NCBI GenBank assembly: GCA_023548195.1
Contig: JAJHZJ010000009.1
Location: 1,054,001-1,118,000 of the forward strand
Origin: Bettongia penicillata ogilbyi
Lineage: Eukaryota > Chordata > Mammalia > Diprotodontia > Potoroidae
Direction of reading: 5' to 3'
Length of the DNA stretch: 64,000 nt
Position numbers and translations under genes: made by a program. The notes below the pieces were generated by a model. That model was not told where the DNA came from, did no database searches, and worked only from the letters and a program-made list of their open reading frames with translations. This document shows, piece after piece, positions 1 to 9,760 of the stretch (position 1 is the stretch's first letter; every line of letters starts with the position of its first letter).

Positions 1-600
1 CATTTTCTTTAAACACAGGTCCAAACATGCCAGGCCCTACTTAACAAACTTTAGTGGCTCCCTGTCACCTCTAGGATCAAATACAACTCTATTTTTTTAT
101 TCAAAACCCTTAATAAAGTACTTCCTCCCTTTTCTAGTTATTTTATACCATATATTTCTCTCTCATGTACTCTTTGATCCAATGATACTGTCCTCCTTAC
201 TGTTCTAAGAATAAGACATTCCATCTCCTTACTCTTGGCATTTTCTCTGGCTGTTCCCTCCTGTTTAGAATGCACTCCCTCCTCATCTCTGTCTGCTGAC
301 TTACTCAGCTTCCTACAAATCCCAGCTAAAATCTTACCTTCTCCAGGCCTTTCCCAATCCTTCTTAAATCTAATGATTTCCATCCTTTAGCTTATTACCT
401 ATTTATCCTCTCTGTAGCTTGTTTGTACCTTTTGCATTTTTTTGTAATTCAGATTGTAGCTCTTTTCATTCATCTCCTCAATTAGACTATGAGCTGCTCA
501 AGGGCAAGGACTATCTACCTTTAGCCTTTTGTTTAATCCCTAGTGATTAGAACAATATCTGGCACACAGTAGGTACTTGTTTAATGCTTATTGACTGGCC
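1..600 (+). mobile_element. L2 LINE, 3' end of ORF2 and 3' UTR
   Basis: The block reads like the end of an L2 LINE. It starts in the conserved 'gtggctccctgtcacctcta' region near the ORF2 C-terminus, passes a pyrimidine-rich UTR, and ends in the typical tail with a 'gagctgctcaagggcaagga' motif, 'ggcacacagtaggtactt' and 'ttgactg'. The reading frame is destroyed. The element runs off the left edge of the window, so its 5' extent is unknown. Confidence 0.8.
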
Positions 601-614
601 TTCTTTGAAACATA

Positions 615-740
615 TGGTTGTAGAGAGTAACCTAGGAGAAGTGACTTGTCCAGGGTCACACACTATGACTGAAGCCAGGAAAGCAACTATATGTCGGAGG
701 TGTGACTTGAAGTCAGGCTTTCCTGGCTTCAATGATAGTT
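615..740 (-). repeat. MIR/THER-type SINE fragment
   Basis: It contains 'gtgacttgtccagggtcaca' followed by a stretch ending in 'gaagtcaggctttcctggct', which is the antisense face of the MIR/CORE-SINE body. It is short and diverged. Confidence 0.6.
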
Positions 741-1420
741 CTCTATCCATGACAACATACTGCATATTTTTTGCATCAATTTTGTTTTGAGAAATTTTTG
801 AGAATTTCATATCCTCCCACACATAATAACTAAAGATACCTTGGGGTGTCATGATGCCAGAGATGGGAGTCACTGATTTGTAAGACAGCCTTCTTGGATT
901 AGAAAACATCACACTGCAACACAGCATGAAAATACAGGATCACAGATTCAGATGTGACTTCTAAAGGTCCTCTAGAACATCTTCACGTTAGCTTAGCAGC
1001 AGGTCTCAGATGACAATGGGATGAACTAGATCAGAGATTTTACAGATGGCCAGGACACAAACACTAGACAGAACTCCTGGGTTGGAATAACTGATCCTGG
1101 AACATCTTAATAGTACATAACACATCTGCACATGTGGGTGAACTGTCCAGGGAATTTAGCAGCAGATAACTCACTCCTGAAGATTAACTCTCTAAACTTC
1201 TCCTCCTCATCAACTGCCTCCCTGCCCTGGAGGGACCTCTGCCTGAAGGGCCTGCTGTCTTGATTGGTGACTTTTTGGCCCAGGTCACTATTTCAGAAGG
1301 GGTCCCAGACATGCATCACTCTACTTTCTACTCAATTCACTCTCTGTGCTTCTCTTTACCAGTGAACTTGCTCCTCTCAGGTACTCTCCTTTCCATCCCA
1401 CCCACTTCCTTCTAGTTCCC
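741..1420. other. Unassigned non-coding stretch
   Basis: I see no recognised repeat or gene. Open frames here are short and cross no recognisable domain. A mildly C-rich patch around 1200-1400 has no repeat structure. Confidence 0.5.
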
Positions 1421-1424
1421 TTCT

Positions 1425-2012
1425 ATGTTTTTAATTAATTACTTTCTTTTTGCTTTCAAAATTCATTTTTAGAAGATTCTAAGTTCTAAATTTTCCCCTT
1501 CCCCCTCTTCCCAAGATGGCATGCAATCTGATATAGGCTAGACATGTACAATCATATTAAAGACATTTCCATATTTGTCATATTGTAAAAGAAGAATCAA
1601 AACAAAAGGGAAAAACCATGAGAAAGAAAAAAATGGAAAATAGTATGCTTTTATCTGCATTCAGATTCCATAGTTCTTTCTCTGGATGTGGACAGCATTT
1701 TCCATCATGAGTCTTTTGTAATTGTCTTAGATTATTGCATTTCTAAGAAGAGCTAAATCTGTAAAAGTTATTCATCACACAATGTTGCTGTTACTGTGTA
1801 CAGTGTTTTCTTAGTTCTGCTCACTTCACTCAGCATCAGTTCATATGAGTCTTTCCAGGTTTTTCTGAAATCTTCCTGCTTATCATTTCTTGTGGAACAA
1901 TAGTATTCTATTACTTTCATATGCCACAACTTGTTCAGCCATTCCCCAACTGATGGACATTATCTCAATTTCCAATTCTTTACCACCAGAAAAAGAGCTA
2001 TCTTAAATATTT
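1425..2012 (-). mobile_element. L1 LINE, 5'-truncated 3' end (antisense)
   Basis: Read on the minus strand, this is the last part of L1 ORF2 plus the 3' UTR. The ORF2 part is marked on the plus strand by 'ccattccccaactgatgg' and 'caatttccaattctttacca', antisense to the codons for the conserved end of ORF2. The UTR part has 'gatggcatgcaatctgat'. Closely similar antisense copies occur near 15.6, 19.85, 23.3 and 41.9 kb. Confidence 0.85.
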
Positions 2013-2014
2013 TT

Positions 2015-2145
2015 TATACATGTAGGTCCTTTTCCCATTCAAATGAAAGCTCCTCAAAAGTAATGACTGTCTTGTTGGCTTCTATTCATAGCCCCAGCAC
2101 TCAGTACATTGTCTGGCATGTAATAAATAGTTCTTAAATGCTTTA
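2015..2145 (+). mobile_element. L2-type LINE 3' tail
   Basis: It carries the L2 tail signature: 'aaagctcctcaaaag', then 'agccccagcactcagtac', 'ctggcatgtaataaatag' and 'cttaaatgct'. It abuts the 5'-truncated L1. Confidence 0.65.
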
Positions 2146-2149
2146 TCTA

Positions 2150-2312
2150 CCTTTTTTCCCCTTCCTCCATTTCCTTTCCTTCCCTTCCCTTTCCTCTATC
2201 CCTCTTTCTCCTTTCTTTTTCTTCCTTCCTTTTTTCATCTATGTATGTGTGTATATGTAAATATATATGTATGTATGTATTTATCTGTCTGTCTGTCTGT
2301 AAATCACGAATA
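2150..2312. repeat. Pyrimidine-rich tract and TATG/TCTG microsatellite
   Basis: A CT-rich run (2150-2235) leads into TGTA/TATG repeats and then at least four TCTG units near 2286-2301. This is simple sequence. Confidence 0.9.
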
Positions 2313-2457
2313 TCCATACAGGTTAATGTCAGGAAGCTCTAGTAGTATGCAACAGAAAGGTGCCAAGTTAGGTCATGGAATTTATTCACATTTATATTTC
2401 TTCAAATACCTACTAGACCATAAACTCTATGAAGACAGAGATCTCATGTTTTTATAC

Positions 2458-2690
2458 CAGCAATTCTCAAGTTTTTTGGTTTTAGGACCCTTTAAAAATT
2501 ATTGAGGATGTCTCCTAAATAGTTTTTTTTTGTGTGTGGGGGGGTTATAACTATCAATAGTTACCATATTAGAAATTAAAATAACTTAGTATTATTATGA
2601 AAATAGTTTTTACCTCATAAACCTCCGCTTTCTCTCCTAAAAGATCTCAGGTTCCTCTTGGAGTATACAGACCATAGTTTTAGATTATTC
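2458..2690 (+). mobile_element. hAT-type non-autonomous DNA transposon, fragment
   Basis: It starts with a decayed terminal motif 'caattctcaag', followed by 'aggaccctttaaaaattatt' and 'accatattagaaattaaaa'. The same order of motifs appears in the copy at 11539-12302 and, in part, at 13865-14025. The right terminus is not clear. Confidence 0.65.
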
Positions 2691-2814
2691 AATTGTGATC
2701 TATCTAATACTTCTCTAAGTTTGGATCTATTTTTTTTTGTTATGCATCCAGAACATTGCTTTGTACTATGCAGTACTTAATACATTTTTCAATGGTTTCC
2801 TTATATCTCTTCAG

Positions 2815-3095
2815 CCTCTGGGCGCTAGTTTGGTCTCTAGATTAAACCTGAAGATGGGTAGGATATAAAAGGGGGAGTCAGACTAGTTATTATTTGTCCC
2901 ACTTTCATCAACGATTGACACTAAATCCATTCAGACAGAAGGGTAGCCATCTTATCTTACTCCCACTGTTCCTCAGAGAAGGATCTTCTTCACTTCAGTA
3001 AACTTGTTTCAATATCTTAGAGTCTTGCTGTCCAGATGTTCTTCTTTATATTTTTACTGAGATTTCAACCCAATAAAAGAAGAAAACTTTTCAAC
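2815..3095 (+). other. Possible LTR or promoter-like segment
   Basis: A strong TATA-like motif, 'aggatataaaaggggg', lies near 2860. An AATAAA-type signal lies near 3073 and there is a 'cttcagtaaacttg' element near 2995. TATA box, leader and polyadenylation signal over about 200 bp fits a solo LTR, but I cannot define TG...CA ends or a target-site duplication. Confidence 0.3.
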
Positions 3096-3109
3096 AGAGC
3101 TGTCTTTGG

Positions 3110-3270
3110 ACATTGGAAAAGAGCTCCATCACTGTAAGTATTCATTTGGAGGATGGATAACCATCTGTCAAGCATCTCATCTAAGGAGTTATGCACTGGG
3201 TAAAAGGTTGGACTAAGTGACCTCTAAAGTCCCTCTGCTGATTTCAGGCTAGCCTCCATCTCTCAGGAGG
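3110..3270 (+). mobile_element. CR1/L3-type LINE 3' end
   Basis: The block has 'ggataaccatctgtcaagca', 'gggtaaaaggttggactaag' and 'tgacctctaaagtccctctg', the usual order at the 3' end of CR1/L3 elements. It is short and old. Confidence 0.65.
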
Positions 3271-3479
3271 TGAGGAGCCATGACAACTAGAGAGGATTTA
3301 CGAGCAGTTTTAAAAGGCCACAGTTTTTTATTTAGGATAAACTCAGAAGGACAAATTCACTTTTCTTGAAATGGAAATCTTTCAAACTCAGTTATTTTAA
3401 GGATTCTTGCTTTTCTTGGTCTTTCAGAGAAGAATGTGGGAATTGCTTCTTTAAATAACAAAGATATTCATATTTTTAT

Positions 3480-3685
3480 AATACCCTTTACTTTGAATAT
3501 TACTTGCACAACTGTTTGGCTTTTGCAACAGCCTAGCAGGTTATCATGGTAGATATTATCATTCCCATTTGACAGATGAAGAAGTTGAGATCCATTGAAG
3601 TGTGGACTGTCTATACAGCAAGTTAGTGACTGGACAAGAATTAACTCCAGGATCCTTCTTTTATAGGTAATGATTTTACCACCCA
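3480..3685 (-). repeat. MIR SINE (antisense)
   Basis: The sequence contains 'cccatttgacagatgaagaa', the antisense form of the MIR region that reads 'cctcagtttcctcatctg'. It is flanked by diverged MIR body sequence. Confidence 0.7.
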
Positions 3686-3689
3686 CTCA

Positions 3690-4429
3690 CCCCATTTCCC
3701 TCCTCTCCGTAGGATCACCCAGCTCTAGGTATAGTAAATCTGCTGCTGTGTGTGAACGGGGAGGTTGCATGTCTGGCTTGGTTAAAAAGGGATCCAGGTG
3801 ACAAACCCCCCAAAAAAGTGTTTCTAAAAAGATTGTAAATTTAACAGTTGCAAATTGAACCATTTTAAATTCACTGGGAGGATTCAAGGTTTAAATTCTC
3901 CTCTGAGGTAGAATACTTTTTGTCAAATGAATCATTCTTCGGAAAGGTGAATCATAAACTTTCCTCATTGATCAGTTGTTATCACTGTTCAAAGTTGATT
4001 TTCATCACATCCCTCACTAGGGATTTTTGCACCTAGGGCAAACACCACAAACCTTGCCTATGCCAGGTAAGCTTGAAGTGCTCAATGGTTAGAGGTGCAG
4101 GTGCAGGTGAAGGGGACAGGTTGGAGTAGGGGAAGAGAAGGTTCTAGCCTATAACTGGTAACTTCTTATTTTAAATAATAATTCTTGCAAACTAGCTGCT
4201 AAGCTCTGTTATTTCTATATTGTTAAAGGACTGAAAATTCTATCTGTACCCTCTAAATCCAATGGCCCCTAGGCAAAGCTCTGATTGCTCCACCCAAGTT
4301 TGGCTCTGATTATCCCATACTGTTTTAGTTTCTTTTTAATTAGACTCATCACCCTTTCTTCATGGTCACTTTCCCACATAAGGGCTAAGGATTTAGAATT
4401 ATAACGATCCTTAGAGGTCATCTATTTGA
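3690..4429. other. Unassigned stretch
   Basis: No gene or named repeat is seen. Short direct motifs such as 'gcaggtgcaggtg' near 4097 are simple sequence. The last 40 bp resemble the start of an old MIR or CR1 copy ('gatccttagaggtcatct'). Confidence 0.4.
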
Positions 4430-4550
4430 AAGGTTCTTAACTTGGGACCATGAGCTTGTTTTTTAATAACTGTATTTCAATATAATCGGTTTCCTTTGTA
4501 ATCTTATGTATTTTATTTTATTAAATTAAAAACATTTTGTTAGGCAAGGT
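4430..4550 (+). mobile_element. hAT-like DNA element, left half, cut off by an RTE insertion
   Basis: It begins with 'aaggttcttaacttggg' and runs through 'ggtttcctttgtaatctta', in the same order as the complete copy at 22217-22500. It stops where the RTE LINE begins, so the RTE insertion probably broke it. Confidence 0.6.
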
Positions 4551-4554
4551 CCAT

Positions 4555-4846
4555 TGGTTGTTGACATTTGAAGAAAACCAAAATGACAACAGAATGTTGG
4601 GGTCAAGGTTCAGTGTGTCTGACTGTAACTGATCAGATCAATACAAGCTCAGGAGGCTCTCCCCCAGGTTGGACACAGAGTTCACATGAACATTTAGAGC
4701 TGAGATGTCTCTAAATTTGTGTATCTCATGTTTCTTTCTAGCTATTGTAATTCTTCTTTGCTCATAAAGTACAGCACCTTCTTTGATGAGGGCACACCGT
4801 GCTGGATGGTCCTGTGGCAGTGTCTCCAATGTCTTACTTACAATAG
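4555..4846 (-). mobile_element. RTE-type LINE 3' end (C-terminal coding remnant and tail)
   Basis: The minus strand still reads as the RTE reverse-transcriptase C-terminus. The remnant includes 'LPQDHPARCALIKEG' and 'LYEQRRITIARKKHEIHKF', which resemble the usual ...DR..WR....G...YE..R......K pattern, then a decayed zinc-finger-like end in which the expected cysteines read as serines. The 3' tail, at the low-coordinate end, matches the copy at 14028-14255. The element is 5'-truncated exactly where a plus-strand 7SL copy begins. Confidence 0.75.
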
Positions 4847-5203
4847 ACCAGGTGAGGTAGTGTATGCCTATAATCCGTGCTACCATGGAGACTGTGCCGG
4901 GGAGGGTGGGGGGTGGGGTGGGGAGTGGGGGTGGGGGGGGTGAGGCATCATTTGAGCTCAGGAGTTTTGAGGTAGAGTGATTAGGTATCCAAAATAAGTC
5001 TGGCACTAATATGTTGAGACCCTGGGAATCTAGTGACCCTAGGCCATTAGGCTGCCTAAGAGGGGTGATTCAGCCAGGTCAGAAATGGAGCAAGTCAATG
5101 CTCCTATACCAATAAGAATGGGATCCAACTGCTTTCTAGTTGCTGGACTTCCACCCTTGGGGAGATAGGGAGACCTAGTATTAAAAATAAAAGAAAATTA
5201 AAA
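4847..5203 (+). pseudogene. RN7SL pseudogene: 7SL RNA (signal recognition particle RNA) retropseudogene
   Basis: The block follows 7SL RNA from its first base to its end. It starts 'accaggtgaggtagtg', where the parent has GCCGGGCGCGGTGGCG, and most of the differences are transitions. The left Alu domain follows with 'atcatttgagctcaggagtt'. The S domain is well kept: 'ggctgcctaagaggggtg', 'cagccaggtcagaaatggag', 'aagtcaatgctcct'. It ends near 5176 and an A-rich tail runs to 5203, which is the mark of retroposition. A G-rich expansion interrupts the Alu domain at 4899-4941. There is no intact internal promoter of the parental kind and many compensations are lost, so a pseudogene is favoured over an active SRP RNA gene. 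Confidence 0.88.
4899..4943 (+). repeat. G-rich expansion inside the 7SL pseudogene
   Basis: A run of G tracts of three to eight bases separated by single T or A bases replaces the 'gggaggctgag' part of the 7SL left arm. Several tracts of at least three G in a row make it a plausible G-quadruplex former. Confidence 0.85.
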
Positions 5204-5284
5204 GCCCACTATTCTGAAAAGAGGACTCCACCAATCTGCCAAAGTGGTCTGGACACAAAAAAAGGTTAATCCCTGAACCAGTAT

Positions 5285-5452
5285 ATCTCCCTCAATTTTC
5301 CAGATGTTGAAACTGGGTTCAGAGAGGTTAAGTAATTTGCTAAGGATCACCTAGATGTTAAAGTAGTAGAACTCCGAGCAAAATCCAGGTCTTTTAGTTC
5401 CAGATCAGACCAGGGTCTAGACACATTACAAAAGCCACCATGCTGGCTGCAG
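5285..5452 (-). repeat. MIR SINE (antisense)
   Basis: It carries 'ttgaaactgggttcagagag', 'gttaagtaatttgctaagga' and 'aatccaggtctttta', the antisense MIR body. Confidence 0.7.
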
Positions 5453-5837
5453 ATATTTCAAGGCCTGGCATCCTCTTTCTGTTTATATCAATACTATCAG
5501 GAGGGGACCATTAAAGCTTAGAGCACAGAAATATATTTTTAAAAAATTTTACTTGTACTGAAATTTGTGGATAGAACAATTTCTAGCATTTGAAGGCAAT
5601 CAATCCCTAAACTTTATTTCCCTTGTGTGCCAGAATAGAAGGAGGTGGCTTTGTCAGCTGGTCCCAAAATGAATATAGAAATGTCACCCATAAATTCTTT
5701 GTTCCTCTGTACCAGTGCGAACATACTTACTGGCCCTAGCTCATTAAATCACATACACATAGTATTCCACAAGTATTAATGTAGCTCAAGCTATTACATT
5801 TTTAATATCATGTATAGTATAGACATATCTAAATCTA

Positions 5838-6066
5838 TAAACATATAATAATAGGGAGCATTTATATAGTGCTTTGATATCTCAATTGATCCTCATAAGA
5901 ACCCTGGGAGGTGGCTACTGCTATTATCCTCATTTTACAGATGAGGAAACTGAGGCAAAGATTAAATGACTTGCCTCGCTTCACCCAGTTAGTGTCTAAG
6001 GTCACATTTAAACTCAAGTCTTCCTGATTCCAGGTCCAGTTCTCTATGCACAGTGCCACTTACTTC
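5838..6066 (-). repeat. MIR SINE (antisense)
   Basis: A near complete MIR body is seen: 'atagtgctttgatatctcaa', 'cctcattttacagatgagga', 'atgacttgcctcgcttcacc' and 'aagtcttcctgattccaggt'. Confidence 0.85.
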
Positions 6067-6165
6067 CATATATGGTTGTGTGTATACACACATATGTGTA
6101 TATATACAGACATGTGTATACATATATGTATACACATATAGAATACAAACATGTTTATATAATGG
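6067..6165. repeat. TA/CA microsatellite
   Basis: Alternating TATG, CACA and TATA repeats form a simple-sequence tract with many short inverted repeats. Confidence 0.85.
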
Positions 6166-7699
6166 ACAGCCCTAGATGTCCCTTCAATAAGTAGGGGCTC
6201 TTGCTCTGGGATTCAAGTGTACTAGAATCAATCTTGGAGAAGCATGACCCCCCCAAAAAGAGGGGACTGAGGATTAAAAATTTTTTTTCTCTGGATCAAT
6301 TTTTCCCAGTTCTAGAGTTCCAAGGAAAATCACTTAAATAAAGCTTAGATATGGTTCAAGTCTAGTTTCTTCCTAGAAAATACTCTGAATATAAAAAATA
6401 GATATATCAAGTATAGTACAGCTTGCTTCCTTCCTTCTTTCCTTCCTTTTTTTTCTCCTAGGAAAAGATTATTTTTAAAAAGCTAGAACATAAAGAATGT
6501 ATAATGACTGATTTTATGTGTCAAATAAAAAAAAGCTTTTGGAAATGGAAAGACACATAGCAGTCTCAGCTCAGTGCTTCATTACTTATATCATTCCAAG
6601 GCTTCTAACAGGATGATACTATTTCCTCAGATACCACAATTCCAATGTTGTTCTGTTACCCACATGGCACCATCTCTGCACATCCATCAATCACAAGATT
6701 CATAAATGGATCAAACTCTGGCAACATTCTTTGGGCATGCCTCCTACTGTTCAATTTCAGTGATAGCCTTTTTCTCATATAAAAAAAAAAGACAATAACA
6801 AACCTTGGGCATGCTTTGCTCATCCTGTTTCAGTTGAAACTCTTGACCTCTTCTTTGAGCAAGTGGAGAACACTCAGGCTTCTCTTGCCACCCCCACTAT
6901 CTGGCGGTCATTAACTCTGATCAACACCTATTTATTTCCTCCACCACAAAAGAAATGTTTAAAACACAACAACTTCTTAAGTACACATTAATAAATAATT
7001 AAAACAGGGAGCAGTACCTTATCACCCCTATTATATTGTCCTTGAAGGTAAGAAAACTTAGTGAGACTATAACACATATATTTTACTTTTGCCTTATATT
7101 TCCATGGAAATAGGAACTCACAACATCCCGATTTTTCTCGCCAGTCAGACCTAAGCTCCAGTCCTCCTGGGTGTGGTATTCTTCTCCTCTGAGAAGCTGT
7201 TAGGGAAATCATTTCCTGTCAAGCAACCAACACCTGATTCAGGAACTTCTGACCTCTGAAATTCATGAAGTTACTGACAGCTGGAAATATCCATTTCTCA
7301 TCCTCATTGTGTGGTGACAAACTCAGGGAAAGAAGCACAAAGCAGAAGAGGTAGTGGCAGATGTGAAGGCCAGTCACCTATATCTGGGCAGACACATATT
7401 CTCTCTGCCATGTGCTTGTAATCACCACTGCTGTGGGAAGGGGGAAGATGAGAGAAATCCTTCCCCAACTCTCCCCTACAAGTCCAAATGAGATCTGTAT
7501 TCCAAGCCAAGCAGGATCTAAAGAGATAGAAAGTTGCTTGTCCTGATTCATGCATCCTACAGAGAGAGTAGTTTTTCCTAGATCAGATAGGAATTATTTT
7601 TACACCACTCCTAGTCACAGAAAGGGACCAAACAGGAGATATTTAGCAAGTGGCCTACCAGAAGGGGCCACAGCACTTATCATATATAACTATATCATC
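6166..7699. other. Unassigned stretch
   Basis: No recognised repeat or gene is seen. Frames in this interval reach about 80 codons, but none shows a domain, splice context or a start I would trust. Short A-runs and CT runs are present (for example 6427-6456). Confidence 0.4.
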
Positions 7700-7910
7700 C
7701 CCATCCCTTTTTTAAAAAATTGCATTATATTGCAAGATCATCAGTGACATGAACCATGTTTTCTTGAACTTTGTATTTACCTATAGCTTGCAGCACAGTG
7801 CTCTGCACAGAGTAGGTGCTTAATAAATGTTTATTGAATATAAGAATCACTTAGGTCCAGAGACTAGTCAAAGAAGCCATACCTCAGAGAGCACAGTCCC
7901 TATTTCTGGC
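7700..7910 (+). mobile_element. L2-type 3' tail, first copy of a local duplicate
   Basis: It shows 'cagcacagtgctctgcacag', 'agtaggtgcttaataaatg' and 'tttattgaatataagaatca', a standard L2 tail. The tail and about 50 bp after it recur at 9585-9760 with a microsatellite inserted. Confidence 0.65.
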
Positions 7911-8559
7911 GCTACCTTACCATGTTCCCACTTCTCACTTTACAAATCAATTTCAATGTCAAGCCTGTCTGCAATGTGGCAGCAGATGGGCTAGGCTTAG
8001 CAAGCAGATTCCCCTAGCCAACCTTGAAAAAGGAAAATCTCCTGATGGGAGTTAAGAAAATGGTTAGTTTGCTACTGTTGCATCATCGCCATTTTTGTTA
8101 TTACTGCTACCATCTTATTTAATGCATGAAAGTGAAAACATGCACAAAATAGCAAAACATGCTCCCACCGTCCCATAGCAGAAATATCACCCATTCACTG
8201 ACATAACTGCATTAAGATGCTGCTTCCAACGGGGATCCACGCTAAAAGTCCTGCCCTCCTGTGGCTGTTGCATGAAACTCACTTACCTCGTCATTGCCTC
8301 TGTTTGCTGTTACTTTGTTGCCCTCTCGTGGCAAATGGGCTTCTCTGGCACTGTCAGATTCCTTTAGAAAGGAAGTGGTACTGAAGGCAGATGAGGTTCA
8401 TCTTCCCGTGCTTAGATCAGACGTTCTTAGACATAGAATGTGTTGGGGAAGGGGAAGGGCAGTGTGCTACCGACGTCTATTTTTATGATTGTGCAAAAGG
8501 TAAAGTGTATAGATAAAATCTTATGAAAAGTCTACACACATCTATCTATTTACATTTCC
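7911..8559. other. Unassigned stretch
   Basis: I see no gene or named repeat. The patch around 8290-8490 is slightly richer in CpG than its surroundings but has no coding signature I recognise. Confidence 0.4.
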
Positions 8560-8765
8560 ATGTATCCATATAACAGACATATGTTTGTCTACAACATAAA
8601 AATGATGTTGGTATATATTAAATATATTAATATATTAAATATTAAATTTATTATATTTAAATATATTAAATTGGTATATATTAAATACATTAATGTTGAT
8701 AATATATGTACTATTGTATGTGCAATGCATATATTGATGTTAATATTTAATAGCAATAATAAATA
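8560..8765. repeat. AT-rich degenerate repeat
   Basis: TATTAAATATATT-like units recur irregularly between about 8615 and 8700. This is low-complexity sequence. Confidence 0.75.
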
Positions 8766-8769
8766 GTTA

Positions 8770-9030
8770 ACATTTATATTGTCAACTTTTTGCCAGGCAA
8801 TTCCTAAGTACTAACAAATATTATCTCATTTTTATCCTCATGACAGCCCTGTAAAGTAGATGCTATTATTATCTCCACTTTACAGTAGAGGAAACTGAGG
8901 CAAAAAAAGAGATTAAGTGACTTGCCCACAGTCACATAGCTAGTAAATGTCTGAGGCTGGATTGGAAGTCAGTTATTCCTGACTCCAGGCTCAACTCTAT
9001 CCACTGAGCCACCTAGCTGCCTATTATTAT
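8770..9030 (-). repeat. tRNA-headed MIR/CORE-type SINE (antisense)
   Basis: Read on the plus strand it runs through 'ctccactttacagtagagga', 'gtgacttgcccacagtcaca' and 'gattggaagtcagttattcc', and ends in 'gagccacctagctgcc'. That end is the reverse complement of the SINE head 'ggcagctaggtggc'. Confidence 0.85.
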
Positions 9031-9065
9031 ATCATTGTTATGTAATGATATATATGTAGGATGAT

Positions 9066-9215
9066 ATAATGGAAACAGACCTGATAGTTAGGAGAAAGAC
9101 CTGGCCTTGAGCCCTGTCTCTGATTCATCCTGACCATGTGACCCTCAGCAAATGACTTCACATCTCAGTTTCCCAGGCCACTCTCTAAGAATACGCTGCC
9201 AAGCTGGTGGTCATT
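9066..9215 (+). repeat. MIR-type SINE (sense)
   Basis: It begins with a degenerate 'ataatggaaacagacctgat' head and continues with 'tgaccatgtgaccctcagc' and 'aatgacttcacatctcagtt', which is the sense MIR order. Confidence 0.7.
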
Positions 9216-9319
9216 TAGAGATCGGAGGGATCGTAAATTTAGAGAGGAAGGATCCAACCCAACTTCTTCATCTTATAGGTAAGGAGATGGAGACAAGATA
9301 ATAGAACTAGTAGATATCA

Positions 9320-9570
9320 GAGGACACACGTAAGCACACATTGTGTACGTAGAACATATAAAGTACACAAACATATATATCCACATGCACACACACATAT
9401 AAACACAGCACAAACACACACACATATAAACACATACATATAACACACATATAAACACACATAAACAGACACACCTATATGAACGTACACATAGTACAGT
9501 ACTGTGTATATATATGCCCACATGCATATACATATATATAAACATATATATGTATATATGTATATACAAA
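9320..9570. repeat. CA/TA microsatellite field
   Basis: About 250 bp of CACA, CATATA and TATG units. The long open frames on the minus strand here are translations of the repeat and have no coding meaning. Confidence 0.95.
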
Positions 9571-9584
9571 CATGCATATATATA

Positions 9585-9760
9585 CCTATAACTTCTAGCG
9601 CAGTGCTCTGCATAGAGTAGCTACTCAATAAATGTTTCTTGAATATAAGAATCACTTGTACATGTATGTATACATATACATATATACACACACATATACA
9701 TACACACATATGTATAGCAGGACTAGCCAAAGAGGCCTCAGTCTTGTGAGCATGCACACC
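9585..9760 (+). repeat. Second copy of the 7.78 kb segment, split by a microsatellite
   Basis: The L2-type tail 'cagtgctctgcatagagtag', 'aataaatgtttcttgaatat', 'aagaatcactt' repeats the segment at about 7783-7850. The next shared word, 'gactagccaaagaggcc', appears only after a CA/TA tract at 9655-9718. Confidence 0.75.

Noticed and set aside
2815..3095. A cellular promoter, based on the strong TATA-like motif near 2860.
   Set aside because: No exon or CpG context follows. An LTR remnant is at least as likely, so it is listed only as a low-confidence segment.
4719..4943. A 74-codon plus-strand frame ending in a Gly/Trp-rich run.
   Set aside because: It runs across the antisense RTE and into the G-rich tract of the 7SL pseudogene, so it has no coding basis.
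9273..9757. Overlapping minus-strand frames of 98 and 146 codons rich in Cys, Val and Tyr.
   Set aside because: They are translations of the CA/TA microsatellite field.
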